In this document: positions 1-8,219 of the stretch, in pieces
Numbering within the stretch: position 1 is the stretch's first letter
How the letters are laid out: each line of letters begins with the position of its first letter
Assembly: GCA_005882895.1 (NCBI GenBank)
Contig: VBBD01000031.1
Coordinates: forward strand, 3,110-43,188
Source of the DNA: Candidatus Bathyarchaeota archaeon
GTDB taxonomy: Archaea; Thermoproteota; Bathyarchaeia; 40CM-2-53-6
Direction of reading: 5' to 3'
DNA length: 40,079 nt
Notes under the pieces: model-generated
What the model saw: only the letters and a program-made list of their open reading frames with translations
Told to the model about the DNA's origin: nothing
Databases searched by the model: none
Made by a program: the position numbers and the translations under genes

Positions 1-2
1 CT

Positions 3-1691
3 AAAGTAATCACTTCTTCACTCTATCTGACCGGGTGGCTGGGCCTCTCAGTATTGACGCTGCAAGCAAACACCCTGACGACCAACCTGACAATATTCTC
101 TCTAACGATGATAACACCGGGACCCTACGGCATCAACATCACCGCCTCCGCCGGATCCATTTCACACACCGCAACGGTACAGGTGACTCTACTTCAAGCC
201 CAAGCGATCAACGAGGTTCAAAACGGCGACTTCAGTGGGGCGTCTTATGATTGGACGACGAACACTGTCTCTTCCCGAACCGTGAGCGGTAACTGCCTCA
301 ACTGCTTCACAACCTACCCGATCTTCCGATTCCTGGACAACCCAGGCCCCTGTCCCACAGCCGGGAAACAGGGAGCATCAGCCGCGGAGATCCAGAACAC
401 CCTGGGTTCAAGCGGATACATCGAACAATCCATCGCGGTCCCAGCCGCAGGCGCCGACCTAGCCCTGGTGAGCTGGGGAAGCGATCTCGAAGTCAGCATT
501 GTCGATCAGGGGTTTGCAAGCTCGAACGGAACCCTTGTCGATCAGGGAAGCATCTACTACCCCGGTCCGTTCCCGGCTTCCCCGACCGGGGGCAGCGGAC
601 CTTGCGCTGGCTACACATTGATGCGTGCCTACGGTCTTTCAGGTTTCGCAGGTCGAACAATATCGCTGCGGCTAGGCGCCGAGTCTTACGCTTACAATGT
701 AGAAAGCCCATTCTTCAGCGACGTCCAGGTCGTCCCGATAGGCAACGCAGCAATCCGCGACTTCAACCTCACAGTCAGCCCCGGCTCCATAACCGTGCCA
801 AGAACGCAAAGCGGCAATGTTAGTATCACCGTTCAGAGTCTAAACAAGTTCCCGTCAACAGTCGATCTCAACGCGACAACAATCCCACATTTGCCATCCT
901 TCTTTAGTCCTGTATCCCTGGGACTCGTCTTCAGCCAAAACGCGGTAACACTCCAACCGGGACAGTCCTCGACTATCGCCTTGACGGTCACTGTACCAAA
1001 GGGCACTCCAGCACAAAACTACGACCTCAAGATCACAGCCAACACCAACAGGTCCAGAATCTACCGAGATGTAACCCTCGGAGTTCCAGGAGTCGCCATC
1101 GTCCTTTCCATGCAAAATCCTCTGTCCGCTCATCCGGGAGACTCAGTAACAATAGTCAACAGGTTCGACAACGTCGGTGACCTACAGATCAGAATAACCA
1201 GCGTCCAAATCTCATCCAGCTTCGGCACCTTCACATTGCTCAACCCCAGCCCGTGCCAGGGCGACCAATATTCGCAGATCTGTTGCTACAATCTCTGCGA
1301 TATTTCAGGAGCCCCACAACTTGCTCCCGGCGGCAACGTGACGATAGATCTCCACTTTACCATCCCTTCAACGGCTCAGACAGGAAACTACACGCTAGTC
1401 GAGAGCGTTCAATGGCAATACCTTACGAATTTTCCAAAAATATGGTACGATGGTGGACCAAATTCGATACAGTCGCACATCCACCTTGCCGGGACCGGTA
1501 GCAACGGAAGCGGCTCTGGTCCAGGATCCAATTCAAACACGTCCTATTCACCTGTCCTTCTCCTCTCTGCTTTGGCGGGCCTCATCATTCCAGCCATCGC
1601 AGTATTGGTTGCAGGTGGGCTGATAGCGATTCTTGCAATCATCCTGTTGAGACGGAGACCCAATCCGACCACTTTTTCCTCATCTAGCTAG
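3..1691 (+). CDS. Secreted, C-terminally anchored Ig-like surface protein (5' partial)
   Basis: The frame is open to the left edge of the window, so the N-terminus and any signal peptide lie outside; a TTG at 54 is the first start-like codon but sits inside an Ig-like repeat end (pattern TPGPYGINITASAGS). Next comes a roughly 170-residue cysteine-containing module beginning NGDFSGASYDW, whose layout resembles a jelly-roll carbohydrate-binding fold. Then follow two beta-rich modules of the kind that carry PGQSSTIALTVTVPKGT and PGDSVTIVNRFDNVGD (NEW3/CARDB-like). A Ser/Gly/Asn linker precedes one hydrophobic helix and an RRR cytoplasmic stop, so the protein is probably displayed outside the cell and held by its C-terminus. 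Function is unknown; an adhesin or S-layer-associated role is inference. Confidence 0.8.
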   Translation, partial: KVITSSLYLTGWLGLSVLTLQANTLTTNLTIFSLTMITPGPYGINITASAGSISHTATVQVTLLQAQAINEVQNGDFSGASYDWTTNTVSSRTVSGNCLNCFTTYPIFRFLDNPGPCPTAGKQGASAAEIQNTLGSSGYIEQSIAVPAAGADLALVSWGSDLEVSIVDQGFASSNGTLVDQGSIYYPGPFPASPTGGSGPCAGYTLMRAYGLSGFAGRTISLRLGAESYAYNVESPFFSDVQVVPIGNAAIRDFNLTVSPGSITVPRTQSGNVSITVQSLNKFPSTVDLNATTIPHLPSFFSPVSLGLVFSQNAVTLQPGQSSTIALTVTVPKGTPAQNYDLKITANTNRSRIYRDVTLGVPGVAIVLSMQNPLSAHPGDSVTIVNRFDNVGDLQIRITSVQISSSFGTFTLLNPSPCQGDQYSQICCYNLCDISGAPQLAPGGNVTIDLHFTIPSTAQTGNYTLVESVQWQYLTNFPKIWYDGGPNSIQSHIHLAGTGSNGSGSGPGSNSNTSYSPVLLLSALAGLIIPAIAVLVAGGLIAILAIILLRRRPNPTTFSSSS

Positions 1692-1983
1692 AGAAGAATT
1701 TCTCCACGCAAACCACTCGTCCAAGGCCCGTACCATGGTACTTTCAGGGATTGTTCACGTCAGGCCTGAGACCCGGCAGGTGGAGGAGCATGATCCCGTT
1801 GAAGCCCTAATTGTCCCTCTTGCCCCTATACCACCCTGCCAACCCTCCAGACATGGGATCGAACAGGCAAGAACAACCACCCACGAAAAGATACTCGACA
1901 CAAAGTATCATCCACGACACCAGAGCCCCCTTGGATTGTAAAGTGTTATTAGCATAATCGTAGCTTCCTCGACCTGAAAAATC

Positions 1984-3900
1984 TTGAGCTTCACGATAGA
2001 TGCTCGACAATACTTGAGCGGGAATTCGATCCATAGACTCTTGAAGATTGCAGAGCTCAGCCTCCTCTTGTTCGCGACCCTGGTCGTTTCTTCAATCTAC
2101 ACACCACAGTTTGTCCACGGTGCCAGTGGAACTAGCTTCAGCAAGTTTCCAGCAGGACACCAAGAATTTCTCAGTAGCATATCGGCTGATGCCATCTTCG
2201 GCACGTCCGAAACCTTCTCCTCTGGCTCATCCGCACCGCAGATCACTGTAGGCCCGAACATTCAGGTCAACGCGCCCCAGCAACCTCCCCCAGCTGGAAG
2301 GCTGGGTCGTAGCGAGACAGCCATCGCCGTTGGCAGTGGAGTACAGAACCTTGTGGCGGGCTGGAACGACGCGCAGGGCTTTGCCAAAGTTCCATTCACA
2401 ATACCTCCTACGATTCCTGGCACTCCAGGACTCTCCGGTTTCGCATTTTCCACCGACGGGGGAAACACCTGGACTGACACCGGTCCGCCCCCACTGTTCC
2501 CCGCGACCACCTCGTTCTTCAGCGGCAACGTTGTGACTAGAGGCGACCCGTGGATGGCTGTCGCCCCAGTTGGCGGCACAGAGACGTTTTACTACGCGAA
2601 CCTGGCGGTCTTCGCCAATCGCGACAGCAATAACAACATCGTCGACGCGGGAGTCAGCGTCCACAGGGGAACATTCACAGGGACAAGCTTCACATTCAAC
2701 GACCTCCACTTGCTGTCAGCTCCCAACGCCCCGTTCGACCTCTATGACAAGGAAGCCATAGCGGCCAGACAAGTCAACGGGCAGACCATTGTTGCTGTGT
2801 CCGTCACAAACTTCATCGGCATAACCACCCCTGGAACCAACCCCGCCGCATGCCAGTTCGCAGGCGGGTTCGGACAGATCGAGGTCTGGAGATCCGTAGA
2901 CGGCGGCAACACCTTCCAAGGACCCGTGATTGTACAGCCCGACCAGACGAATGTCAAAGCCGACCCCAACTGCGGAACTGGAACACTCAACCAAGGCTCC
3001 ACGCTGGCAATAGGCCCTGACGGCTCCATCGTCGTAGCCTGGACCAACGGTCCGAAGTTCGCCCAGGGTGCAGTCGTAGACAATCCGACAGAGAATATCA
3101 TGGCAGCAGGCTCAACAGACGGAGGCAAGACCTTCTCATCACCGGTGCTCGTCCAGAAAATCATACCCGGCCGCCAGAACCCTCCCGTTGGATTCAACCG
3201 GCCAAGATACAATGACTTCCCACGACTAGCAGTCTCCGACTCCGGTAGATTCTTCCTCGCCCTCCAGAACGCCGTCATCGCTGGCAACGAAGGAATAGGT
3301 GGTGGCGACACGATATGCCTGCCAGCATCAGGGCTTCCATCGATAGGAGACCCTTGCCCCCCTGGACAGCAGCGGGTAATGGTGGGCGGCGGTGCAGACA
3401 TGGACATCTACCTCAGCACCTCAGACAGCCATGGCACGTCATGGACTAAGCCGGCCCTAATCAACCCAATCGCTGGGGACGGCAAGATCCAGTTCTGGCC
3501 AGTGGTAAGTGTCGGCACGCAGGGAGAGGTGAACGTCGTCTACTACCAGAGCCAAGAGGTACATTTGTCCTCTGACCCTTTGGCTATTGATTGCACCGTG
3601 AGCGTAGGCGGAGGCCTCGCCCGCAGATCCCTACGGGCCTCCCTGGTCGACACGTTCTTCCAGCAGTCGCTGGACGGAGGAAAGACCTTCCAAGCCCCGG
3701 TCAGAGTCTCAACTGTTACCTCCAACTGGTGCCGGGGAACTGTCAACATCAGACCTAACTTCGGCGACTATATCACAGCGGTCACAGTCGGCGACACAGC
3801 CTTCGCGGTCTGGGCAGACGATAGAAACACCATCACCATCGGCAGCACCCCAAGAAACATAGTGGACGTCTTCTACGCTACTATCACCACAAGCTTCTGA
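1984..3900 (+). CDS. Secreted sialidase-like (BNR/Asp-box) beta-propeller protein
   Basis: 638 residues from a TTG start. A hydrophobic signal segment lies near residues 25-45 (core LSLLLFATLVVSS), and a second TTG at 2041 would also keep it. Five Asp-box motifs (S-x-D-x-G-x-T-W/F) are visible: STDGGNTW near residue 156, SVDGGNTF near 304, STDGGKTF near 377, SDSHGTSW near 480 and SLDGGKTF near 562. These turn motifs mark six-bladed propellers of the sialidase/exo-alpha-sialidase superfamily. I could not place the sialidase arginine triad, so enzymatic activity is not shown; a binding or structural role on the outside of the cell is equally possible. It stands alone between the surface protein upstream and a minus-strand toxin-antitoxin pair downstream. 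Confidence 0.85.
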   Translation: MSFTIDARQYLSGNSIHRLLKIAELSLLLFATLVVSSIYTPQFVHGASGTSFSKFPAGHQEFLSSISADAIFGTSETFSSGSSAPQITVGPNIQVNAPQQPPPAGRLGRSETAIAVGSGVQNLVAGWNDAQGFAKVPFTIPPTIPGTPGLSGFAFSTDGGNTWTDTGPPPLFPATTSFFSGNVVTRGDPWMAVAPVGGTETFYYANLAVFANRDSNNNIVDAGVSVHRGTFTGTSFTFNDLHLLSAPNAPFDLYDKEAIAARQVNGQTIVAVSVTNFIGITTPGTNPAACQFAGGFGQIEVWRSVDGGNTFQGPVIVQPDQTNVKADPNCGTGTLNQGSTLAIGPDGSIVVAWTNGPKFAQGAVVDNPTENIMAAGSTDGGKTFSSPVLVQKIIPGRQNPPVGFNRPRYNDFPRLAVSDSGRFFLALQNAVIAGNEGIGGGDTICLPASGLPSIGDPCPPGQQRVMVGGGADMDIYLSTSDSHGTSWTKPALINPIAGDGKIQFWPVVSVGTQGEVNVVYYQSQEVHLSSDPLAIDCTVSVGGGLARRSLRASLVDTFFQQSLDGGKTFQAPVRVSTVTSNWCRGTVNIRPNFGDYITAVTVGDTAFAVWADDRNTITIGSTPRNIVDVFYATITTSF

Positions 3901-3928
3901 CCGGACAGAACGCATTCCCCACTCTCCC

Positions 3929-3934
3929 TTTTTT
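3929..3934 (+). terminator. Oligo-T terminator after the sialidase-like gene
   Basis: A run of six T preceded by a C-rich stretch lies 29 bases after the stop codon, the type of U-tract at which archaeal RNA polymerase stops. No strong hairpin precedes it. Confidence 0.35.
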
Positions 3935-3993
3935 CTAAGACCAGCAGCATTAGCCATAGCCAACCCAAGCGGTCATCCGAAGGGCCGAGTGGG

Positions 3994-4392
3994 TTACCAG
4001 ACTCTCTTGACACCGTGGAGCTTGTCGAAGACTCGGTCAGTGGATACTACGAGCCCGTCTAGGGCTTTGGCTTCGGCAGCCACTCCTGCGTCGAAATAGT
4101 CTATTCCCTGGGTCCCTTCGACATCAGCGGCGAGGTAGAGAGTGGTGGGCGAGAGTGCTCTCGTCTTTGATGTGGATGCCGGGTAGTACCTGGCCAAGAG
4201 TGCGTGCCTCAGCATTCGCTCTCTGAAAGAGAAACCGCGGCTCTTCATGACGACATCGAACTCAAACAATGCAAACCCGGCCAGATAGTAGCCGGGCTCC
4301 ACGAGCCGGGCTAGGTACCCGCTGGATTTCTTGTGGGCAGAATCCTTGGGGTCCGCAGCTCCGAAAAGAACAACCGTGTCTAGAACTGGCAA
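3994..4392 (-). CDS. vapC: PIN-domain ribonuclease toxin (VapC family)
   Basis: 132 residues from a TTG start. The acidic PIN residues are in place: an Asp in the first strand (MPVLDTVVLFGAADP), a Glu at FALFEFDVVM, an Asp in GIDYFDAGVAAEA and a final Asp in VVSTDRVFDKLHGVKRVW. PIN proteins of this family cut RNA with Mg2+ and are held inactive by the antitoxin. It follows the AbrB-type antitoxin on the same strand with a six-base gap, as expected for a co-transcribed vapBC pair. Substrate RNA cannot be read from the sequence. Confidence 0.85.
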   Translation of the reverse strand: MPVLDTVVLFGAADPKDSAHKKSSGYLARLVEPGYYLAGFALFEFDVVMKSRGFSFRERMLRHALLARYYPASTSKTRALSPTTLYLAADVEGTQGIDYFDAGVAAEAKALDGLVVSTDRVFDKLHGVKRVW

Positions 4393-4398
4393 CGGAGG

Positions 4399-4620
4399 CT
4401 AGTTCTTCTTTGAGAGGTACCGGGAAGCCTCGTGCGATTCCTCTCTATACTTGAAGCCCGAGAGGGATGTCTTGAATTTTCGGCCCTTAAGAGAGGCTAT
4501 TAGAACTCCCTCCGAGTGGGGAATAGCCAGGACCTCATCTCCCGGTTCGACCTTCAAGAGTTCCCGAACCTCCCTGTCGAGAAGAACCCGATAGCGATCA
4601 TCCACCTTGAGAACAGCCAA
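4399..4620 (-). CDS. vapB: AbrB/SpoVT-type antitoxin (VapB)
   Basis: 73 residues with the swapped-hairpin AbrB pattern: KVDDRYRVLLDREVRELL followed by the VEPGDEVLAIP strand pair, then a basic tail that would contact the PIN partner. It probably binds its own promoter and neutralises the downstream toxin. A TTG start is assumed; an in-frame GTG at 4605 is an alternative. A TATA-like element on the minus strand (ctttaacc, about 4655-4662) sits at a suitable distance. The gene precedes vapC by six bases. Confidence 0.8.
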   Translation of the reverse strand: MAVLKVDDRYRVLLDREVRELLKVEPGDEVLAIPHSEGVLIASLKGRKFKTSLSGFKYREESHEASRYLSKKN

Positions 4621-4830
4621 GACTCGCTTCCCACATAAACCAAGTTCTTCCCACGGTTAAAGATTTCTTCCCCCCTCCACTCTCCATGAGCCTCGGCTAC
4701 CTCTCTGGCTTAGAGCTATCCGGGACCCCCAGTTCTCAGCAAAGGGGGTTCTCCGGATTGATGAGGGCCGACGACGAGTCTTAAGTAGAGCCACTATGTC
4801 GCTGGACGACTCTTTCAGAAGGTTTCTGGA

Positions 4831-5457
4831 ATGGGCTTGTATGATCGCTTCTACGATGAGGACTCGAAATGCCCAAAGTGCAGCGCGAAGATAGCAACAG
4901 AGTGGCTGACCAAACAATTCGAGTGCTTGATGGATACATGGAAGAAGGGCGACATTGTCCAGTACCACAGGCTCGAAGAAATCCCTGAGGAGGAGAGAAA
5001 GAGAGGGTATGGAAAGAGGAAATTCGCGCCGAGCCTTCGAAAGACCGTTGAATATCTTGGCGACAAACCTCTGCTACTCAACGGTAAGGTTCCAGTCGGC
5101 ACAAACTGCCGGAAATGCGAATCATGGCTCGAAGCTTATGCAAAGGTTGTGGACGGGAGGTTCACGGGAATAGTCGAGATTGAAGCTGATGGAGACCGAA
5201 AGGAATTCGTGATAATCAGACCTGGGACCACCGCCAAGTCTCTCAGAGAAGAATTCGCGAACAGGCTTTCTCTACTGCAAGAGTCCTGCAAACACGAGAA
5301 AACGAAATGGATGAATATAGAGTGGGCTCCCGGCCATGTATCCGGTCGAGGTTGCGTCTGTCTTAGATGCGAAAAGACCTTAGAAACGACCAGCGAGTTT
5401 GAACCGAACAATCCGAAGCTCCGGGATCTTTTGAAGAGAAGCAAAAGGCTGCGGTAA
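4831..5457 (+). CDS. Multi-CxxC zinc-binding protein of unknown function
   Basis: 208 residues from ATG. The N-terminus MGLYDRFYDEDSKCPKC resembles small zinc-ribbon proteins that begin MGLYD and carry a CPxCG knuckle. Cysteine groups: C14/C17 with C32, C93/C96, C153 with H155, and C175/C177/C180, enough for two or three zinc sites. The middle (residues 50-90) is charged. No catalytic motif is recognised. It lies between two toxin-antitoxin pairs but on the opposite strand to the first, with a TATA-like element around 4779-4788. A nucleic-acid-binding or scaffold role is only a guess. Confidence 0.7.
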   Translation: MGLYDRFYDEDSKCPKCSAKIATEWLTKQFECLMDTWKKGDIVQYHRLEEIPEEERKRGYGKRKFAPSLRKTVEYLGDKPLLLNGKVPVGTNCRKCESWLEAYAKVVDGRFTGIVEIEADGDRKEFVIIRPGTTAKSLREEFANRLSLLQESCKHEKTKWMNIEWAPGHVSGRGCVCLRCEKTLETTSEFEPNNPKLRDLLKRSKRLR

Positions 5458-5559
5458 CATGGCCAAGAACAGAGTGAGCAGCTCCTTCGCCCTATCTCGT
5501 CAGTGCGTTAACAAAATCTAACAGATGCTGTCAGGCTATATTTTGGAGGAGCACGTCTC

Positions 5560-5970
5560 GTGGCTATGCGGCGGACCGAGGACTGGCTTCGACAAGCCAA
5601 CAAGGACCTGGGCCATGCGCGCAGGAGCCTTGACATGGAGGACTATGAATGGTCATGTTTCTCAGCCCAACAGTCAGCCGAGAAAGCCGTCAAGGCGTTA
5701 TACGAGAGTCTGGGAGCCCACGTTCTGGGACACTCGGTCTCGACGCTCCTCCAGAAACTACCCAAGCGAGAGAGACCCGACGCTGCACTAGTGAACGAGG
5801 CGAAACTTCTCGACAGGCACTACATTCCCACCCGGTGCACCAACTCTCACCCGGAAGGCGCCCCTATGGACTATTATACGAGGCAGGACGCTCTAGAAGC
5901 GTTACGGATTGCCGAAAAGATCCAACAGTACTGTGAGGATCGAATACGCCATACCGAGAAAAAAGGTTGA
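5560..5970 (+). CDS. HEPN-domain protein, probable toxin half of a HEPN/MNT pair
   Basis: 136 residues. The start is GTG at 5560 because a ggagga Shine-Dalgarno lies nine bases upstream (5545-5550); ATG 5566 is possible. The helical HEPN pattern is clear: WLRQANKDLGHARRSL, FSAQQSAEKAVKALYESLG and GHSVSTLLQ. The R-x4-H ribonuclease motif appears as R92 to H97 (RCTNSH). HEPN proteins paired with small nucleotidyltransferases act as RNases or as targets of nucleotidyl transfer. The 3' end overlaps the nucleotidyltransferase gene by 38 bases, so the two are translated together. Confidence 0.85.
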   Translation: MAMRRTEDWLRQANKDLGHARRSLDMEDYEWSCFSAQQSAEKAVKALYESLGAHVLGHSVSTLLQKLPKRERPDAALVNEAKLLDRHYIPTRCTNSHPEGAPMDYYTRQDALEALRIAEKIQQYCEDRIRHTEKKG

Positions 5971-6277
5971 GACCGCCCTCCAACACTACCTGAAGCGGAT
6001 CAGGGCTCAAGTCAAAGTCCACCAGGCAATCCTCTTCGGCTCCTACGCCCAAGACAACTACTCGCCAGGCAGCGACATCGACTTAGCCATCATCGCCGAC
6101 AATCTCCCCAGCGACCCAGGCAAAAGATTCGCCATGCTAAAAGACACAGTGCTAGGGCTGGACCTTCAACCCTTTGCATACAGCACAGAAGAGTGGGATA
6201 AGATGGTGAAAACCCATTCCAGCTTCGCAAGAGAAATAGTCAAATACGGAAAAGTCCTGCTATCCGAAAAAGCTTGA
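5933..6277 (+). CDS. Minimal nucleotidyltransferase (MNT), partner of HEPN
   Basis: 114 residues from GTG 5933 (a TTG at 5909 would add eight residues). The nucleotidyltransferase signature LFGSYAQDNYSPGSDIDLAI gives the GS helix and the paired Asp residues that bind Mg-NTP, and a conserved DLQPFAYSTEEW strand follows. In characterised pairs such an enzyme AMPylates the HEPN partner and so blocks its RNase activity; the same is inferred here. It overlaps the HEPN gene by 38 bases. A hairpin with a T-tract follows about 90 bases downstream. Confidence 0.85.
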   Translation: MRIEYAIPRKKVETALQHYLKRIRAQVKVHQAILFGSYAQDNYSPGSDIDLAIIADNLPSDPGKRFAMLKDTVLGLDLQPFAYSTEEWDKMVKTHSSFAREIVKYGKVLLSEKA

Positions 6278-6368
6278 GGCTTCACACGGACGAAGACAAC
6301 CACCCCCGAAACTTTTTTGATCAAAGAGAAAGTGACGCTGCAGGGGCGGGTTAGCCTGTACCGGTACC

Positions 6369-6406
6369 GAGGCGGCGTTTACTGTCAGCCGCCTCTATGG
6401 TTTTTT
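6369..6406 (+). terminator. GC-rich hairpin followed by T-tract
   Basis: An 8-bp perfect stem (gaggcggc 6369-6376 with gccgcctc 6388-6395, 11-base loop) is followed after four bases by a run of six T. It lies between the HEPN/MNT pair and the next vapBC pair. It looks like an intrinsic terminator, unusual in archaea where U-tracts alone usually suffice, and could also be the 3' end of a small RNA. Confidence 0.5.
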
Positions 6407-6470
6407 GATTCGGTCAACGACTTTTCCGCCGTGGACGCGGTAGGATGCTCGGCCTTGGCTCTTTGTATAG

Positions 6471-6484
6471 CTATGCATATATAG
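6471..6484 (+). promoter_or_regulatory. TATA element of the second vapBC pair
   Basis: The stretch tatgcatatata lies 25-35 bases before the ATG at 6508, the spacing expected for a leaderless or nearly leaderless archaeal transcript. This supports ATG 6508 over an upstream in-frame start at 6445, which would lie before the TATA element. Confidence 0.55.
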
Positions 6485-6507
6485 GAAACTCTCTCTTTTT
6501 GTTAGTC

Positions 6508-6738
6508 ATGGCCAAGACCATAGCCATCTCCGATGACGTGTACCAGCTCCTCAGCAGGGCAAAGCTGCCCGGGGAAAGCTTCTCCGACGTCATAAGACGA
6601 GGCATGAAGCGCCCGCTAAAGCTCAGCGACACTGTGGGGAGCAAGACTATCTCGAAGGAAGACTGGGAGAGAGCCCGGGCAGTCATCCGGAATGCCGAGG
6701 CTGAAACACGCAAGAAGCTACGGAAGACACTCTCCTGA
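6508..6738 (+). CDS. vapB: VapB-type antitoxin (DUF217/COG1753 family)
   Basis: 76 residues from ATG 6508. The N-terminus AKTIAISDDVYQLLSRAKLP followed by ESFSDVIRRGM is the ribbon-helix-helix-like DNA-binding part of this archaeal antitoxin family. The C-terminal third (EDWERARAVIRNAEAETRKK) is a charged helix that would wrap the PIN toxin. Its TGA stop overlaps the apparent CTG start of the toxin gene (CTGA), so translation is probably coupled. Confidence 0.85.
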   Translation: MAKTIAISDDVYQLLSRAKLPGESFSDVIRRGMKRPLKLSDTVGSKTISKEDWERARAVIRNAEAETRKKLRKTLS

Positions 6739-7142
6739 GACTCTTCGACACCACTTTCATTATTGACCTTGTCAACGGAGACCCTGGAGCCGCCAGACTC
6801 GCCAAGACCGTTGATGAAGAAGAAAGCTTTGCCGCAATCTCCGTCATAACAGTTCACGAGTACCTGCTCGGAGTCCACCTCGCCTACACAGGTCCTAAGG
6901 AGATTCAAGATCAGTTGGAAAAGGCTCGCCGAGATATGATTCCCTATCAGACGATACCTCTGACAACGGAGATTGCGGAGGAAAGCTCAAAGGTTCAAGC
7001 CCAGATGCAACGGCGCGGGGAGACTCCTGGCCTCAACGATCTTTACATCGCATCAACCGCTCTAACCCTGAAGCTGGCGCTAGTCACTAGAAACGCTCAA
7101 GATTTCAGGAGAATCCCAGGTCTAAAAATCGAGACCTATTGA
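6735..7142 (+). CDS. vapC: PIN-domain toxin (VapC) with apparent CTG start
   Basis: The frame encodes a full PIN domain of 135 residues. Its first strand LRLFDTTFIIDLVNGDPGA carries the catalytic Asp pair, followed by ISVITVHEYLLGVHLA with the Glu, then GLNDLYIASTAL and LALVTRNAQDFRRIPGL with the last acidic residues. No ATG, GTG or TTG exists between the upstream in-frame stop (6702-6704) and the first catalytic Asp. The only start-like codon is CTG 6735, which overlaps the antitoxin stop as CTGA. An internal TTG at 6915 would remove half the domain and is rejected. If CTG is not used, the gene is a start-lost pseudogene. Confidence 0.8.
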   Translation: MRLFDTTFIIDLVNGDPGAARLAKTVDEEESFAAISVITVHEYLLGVHLAYTGPKEIQDQLEKARRDMIPYQTIPLTTEIAEESSKVQAQMQRRGETPGLNDLYIASTALTLKLALVTRNAQDFRRIPGLKIETY

Positions 7143-7190
7143 ATTCGTCCACCTAGGTACGATCGATTGACGGCAGGCGACTGAACCGGT

Positions 7191-7568
7191 TTGACAAAGA
7201 TCCTGACTAACGATCTTGAAAACAAGCAATTCTCCTCCCTATTAGAGTTCATGAGGTCCGCCTCCAACGGAAAGCTCGCCGGGGGCGGAAAGAGGATCGA
7301 GATCACCCGTCTGACTAACAAGAGGGTCAAGTTTCTTCTCCGCAAATTCCTCCACACCAACCACCTATCCGAGTACAACGTCCTAGCTAGAGCAGACACT
7401 TTCGAGATAATTCGAATTAGACCCGAGGCAAAGTCGAAGGAGAATGAGAGACTAAAGCACCCAATGCCCTTCGTGCCCATACCACCTCCACCCATCGCGG
7501 TCAAGCCCAGACTGGTCATCGAGTGGCAAGGAAAACCCCCCACGAAGAAGACACGCAACAAGAAATGA
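7191..7568 (+). CDS. Small basic protein of unknown function
   Basis: 125 residues from a TTG start. A charged N-terminal two-thirds with mixed alpha/beta character (ITRLTNKRVKFLLRKFLH, then LARADTFEIIRIRPEA) is followed by a proline-rich stretch (FVPIPPPPIAVKP) and a very basic end (KPPTKKTRNKK). The composition suits a nucleic-acid or ribosome-associated protein, but I recognise no family. It lies about 50 bases after the vapC gene on the same strand. No membrane segment or metal motif is visible. Confidence 0.6.
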   Translation: MTKILTNDLENKQFSSLLEFMRSASNGKLAGGGKRIEITRLTNKRVKFLLRKFLHTNHLSEYNVLARADTFEIIRIRPEAKSKENERLKHPMPFVPIPPPPIAVKPRLVIEWQGKPPTKKTRNKK

Positions 7569-7656
7569 CCCAAGAGCAGCCTTGGAGCTTTAGTCGACGT
7601 CCAGAATGAGACGTCATATAGCGATTAATATTCGAGCTGCTATCTAGCTACGTGAC

Positions 7657-8154
7657 TTGTCCGAGCATACCAGGGACATGCTGGATGATGAGGCTGAGGA
7701 GAAGCACGCTCGGTGGATCTTCAACCTAGTAGTCTTCTTCCTCCTCTTTCCGTTTGCAATCGACTTGACCTACATGACCGGCTCCCTCATCCCTGTCGGA
7801 GCAGGAGTATCCCTCATGGTGTGGCGTGTCTGGAGGACACCAGGTATCACGAACCCGATATATTCCCATATGCAGAATCGCTTGCGCCGATTCGTCCGGA
7901 ATCTAGCGATTGCCCTCGGAGTAGCGCCCATTCTTCTAGGGGTAAGTGTCCAGGTTGCTTCGAATCCTTATTCAGCCTCACGTGGATTTCCGTTTTCGGT
8001 GACGTATGTAATTCCAGGTTGCTTTGGCCCAGGAAGTCCGTTGGGCTGCGTTGCCTACGACCCACTGGAGGTCGTACTGGATTATCTATTCTGGGTTGGG
8101 CTCTCTATTGCTATTCTCACGTTAGCCGGTTGGCTTCACACTCGTCGTGCCTAG
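7657..8154 (+). CDS. Multi-pass membrane protein of unknown function
   Basis: 165 residues from TTG (ATG 7678 is an alternative). A short acidic and basic N-terminus (DMLDDEAEEKHARW) precedes four probable membrane helices: around FNLVVFFLLFPFAIDL, LIPVGAGVSLMVW, NLAIALGVAPILLGVSVQV and VLDYLFWVGLSIAILTLAGW. An external loop with two cysteines (CFGPGSPLGC) could hold a disulfide. No family is recognised. It precedes the degenerate M48-like membrane protein on the same strand. Confidence 0.65.
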   Translation: MSEHTRDMLDDEAEEKHARWIFNLVVFFLLFPFAIDLTYMTGSLIPVGAGVSLMVWRVWRTPGITNPIYSHMQNRLRRFVRNLAIALGVAPILLGVSVQVASNPYSASRGFPFSVTYVIPGCFGPGSPLGCVAYDPLEVVLDYLFWVGLSIAILTLAGWLHTRRA

Positions 8155-8219
8155 GGACAAGCTACAAGAAATAGCACTAGACCCCAGCCACTTATACTCA
8201 GAGATACCAGAAACAGACA

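Noticed and set aside
1735-1941. 68-codon plus-strand frame between the surface protein and the sialidase-like gene
   Set aside because: Composition (Pro/His/Arg mix) is like a random frame, it has no promoter or ribosome site, and no family pattern. I see nothing else in this 290-base gap.
2227-3407. Long minus-strand frames under the sialidase-like gene
   Set aside because: They are the reverse frames of a clear Asp-box protein and show no domain pattern.
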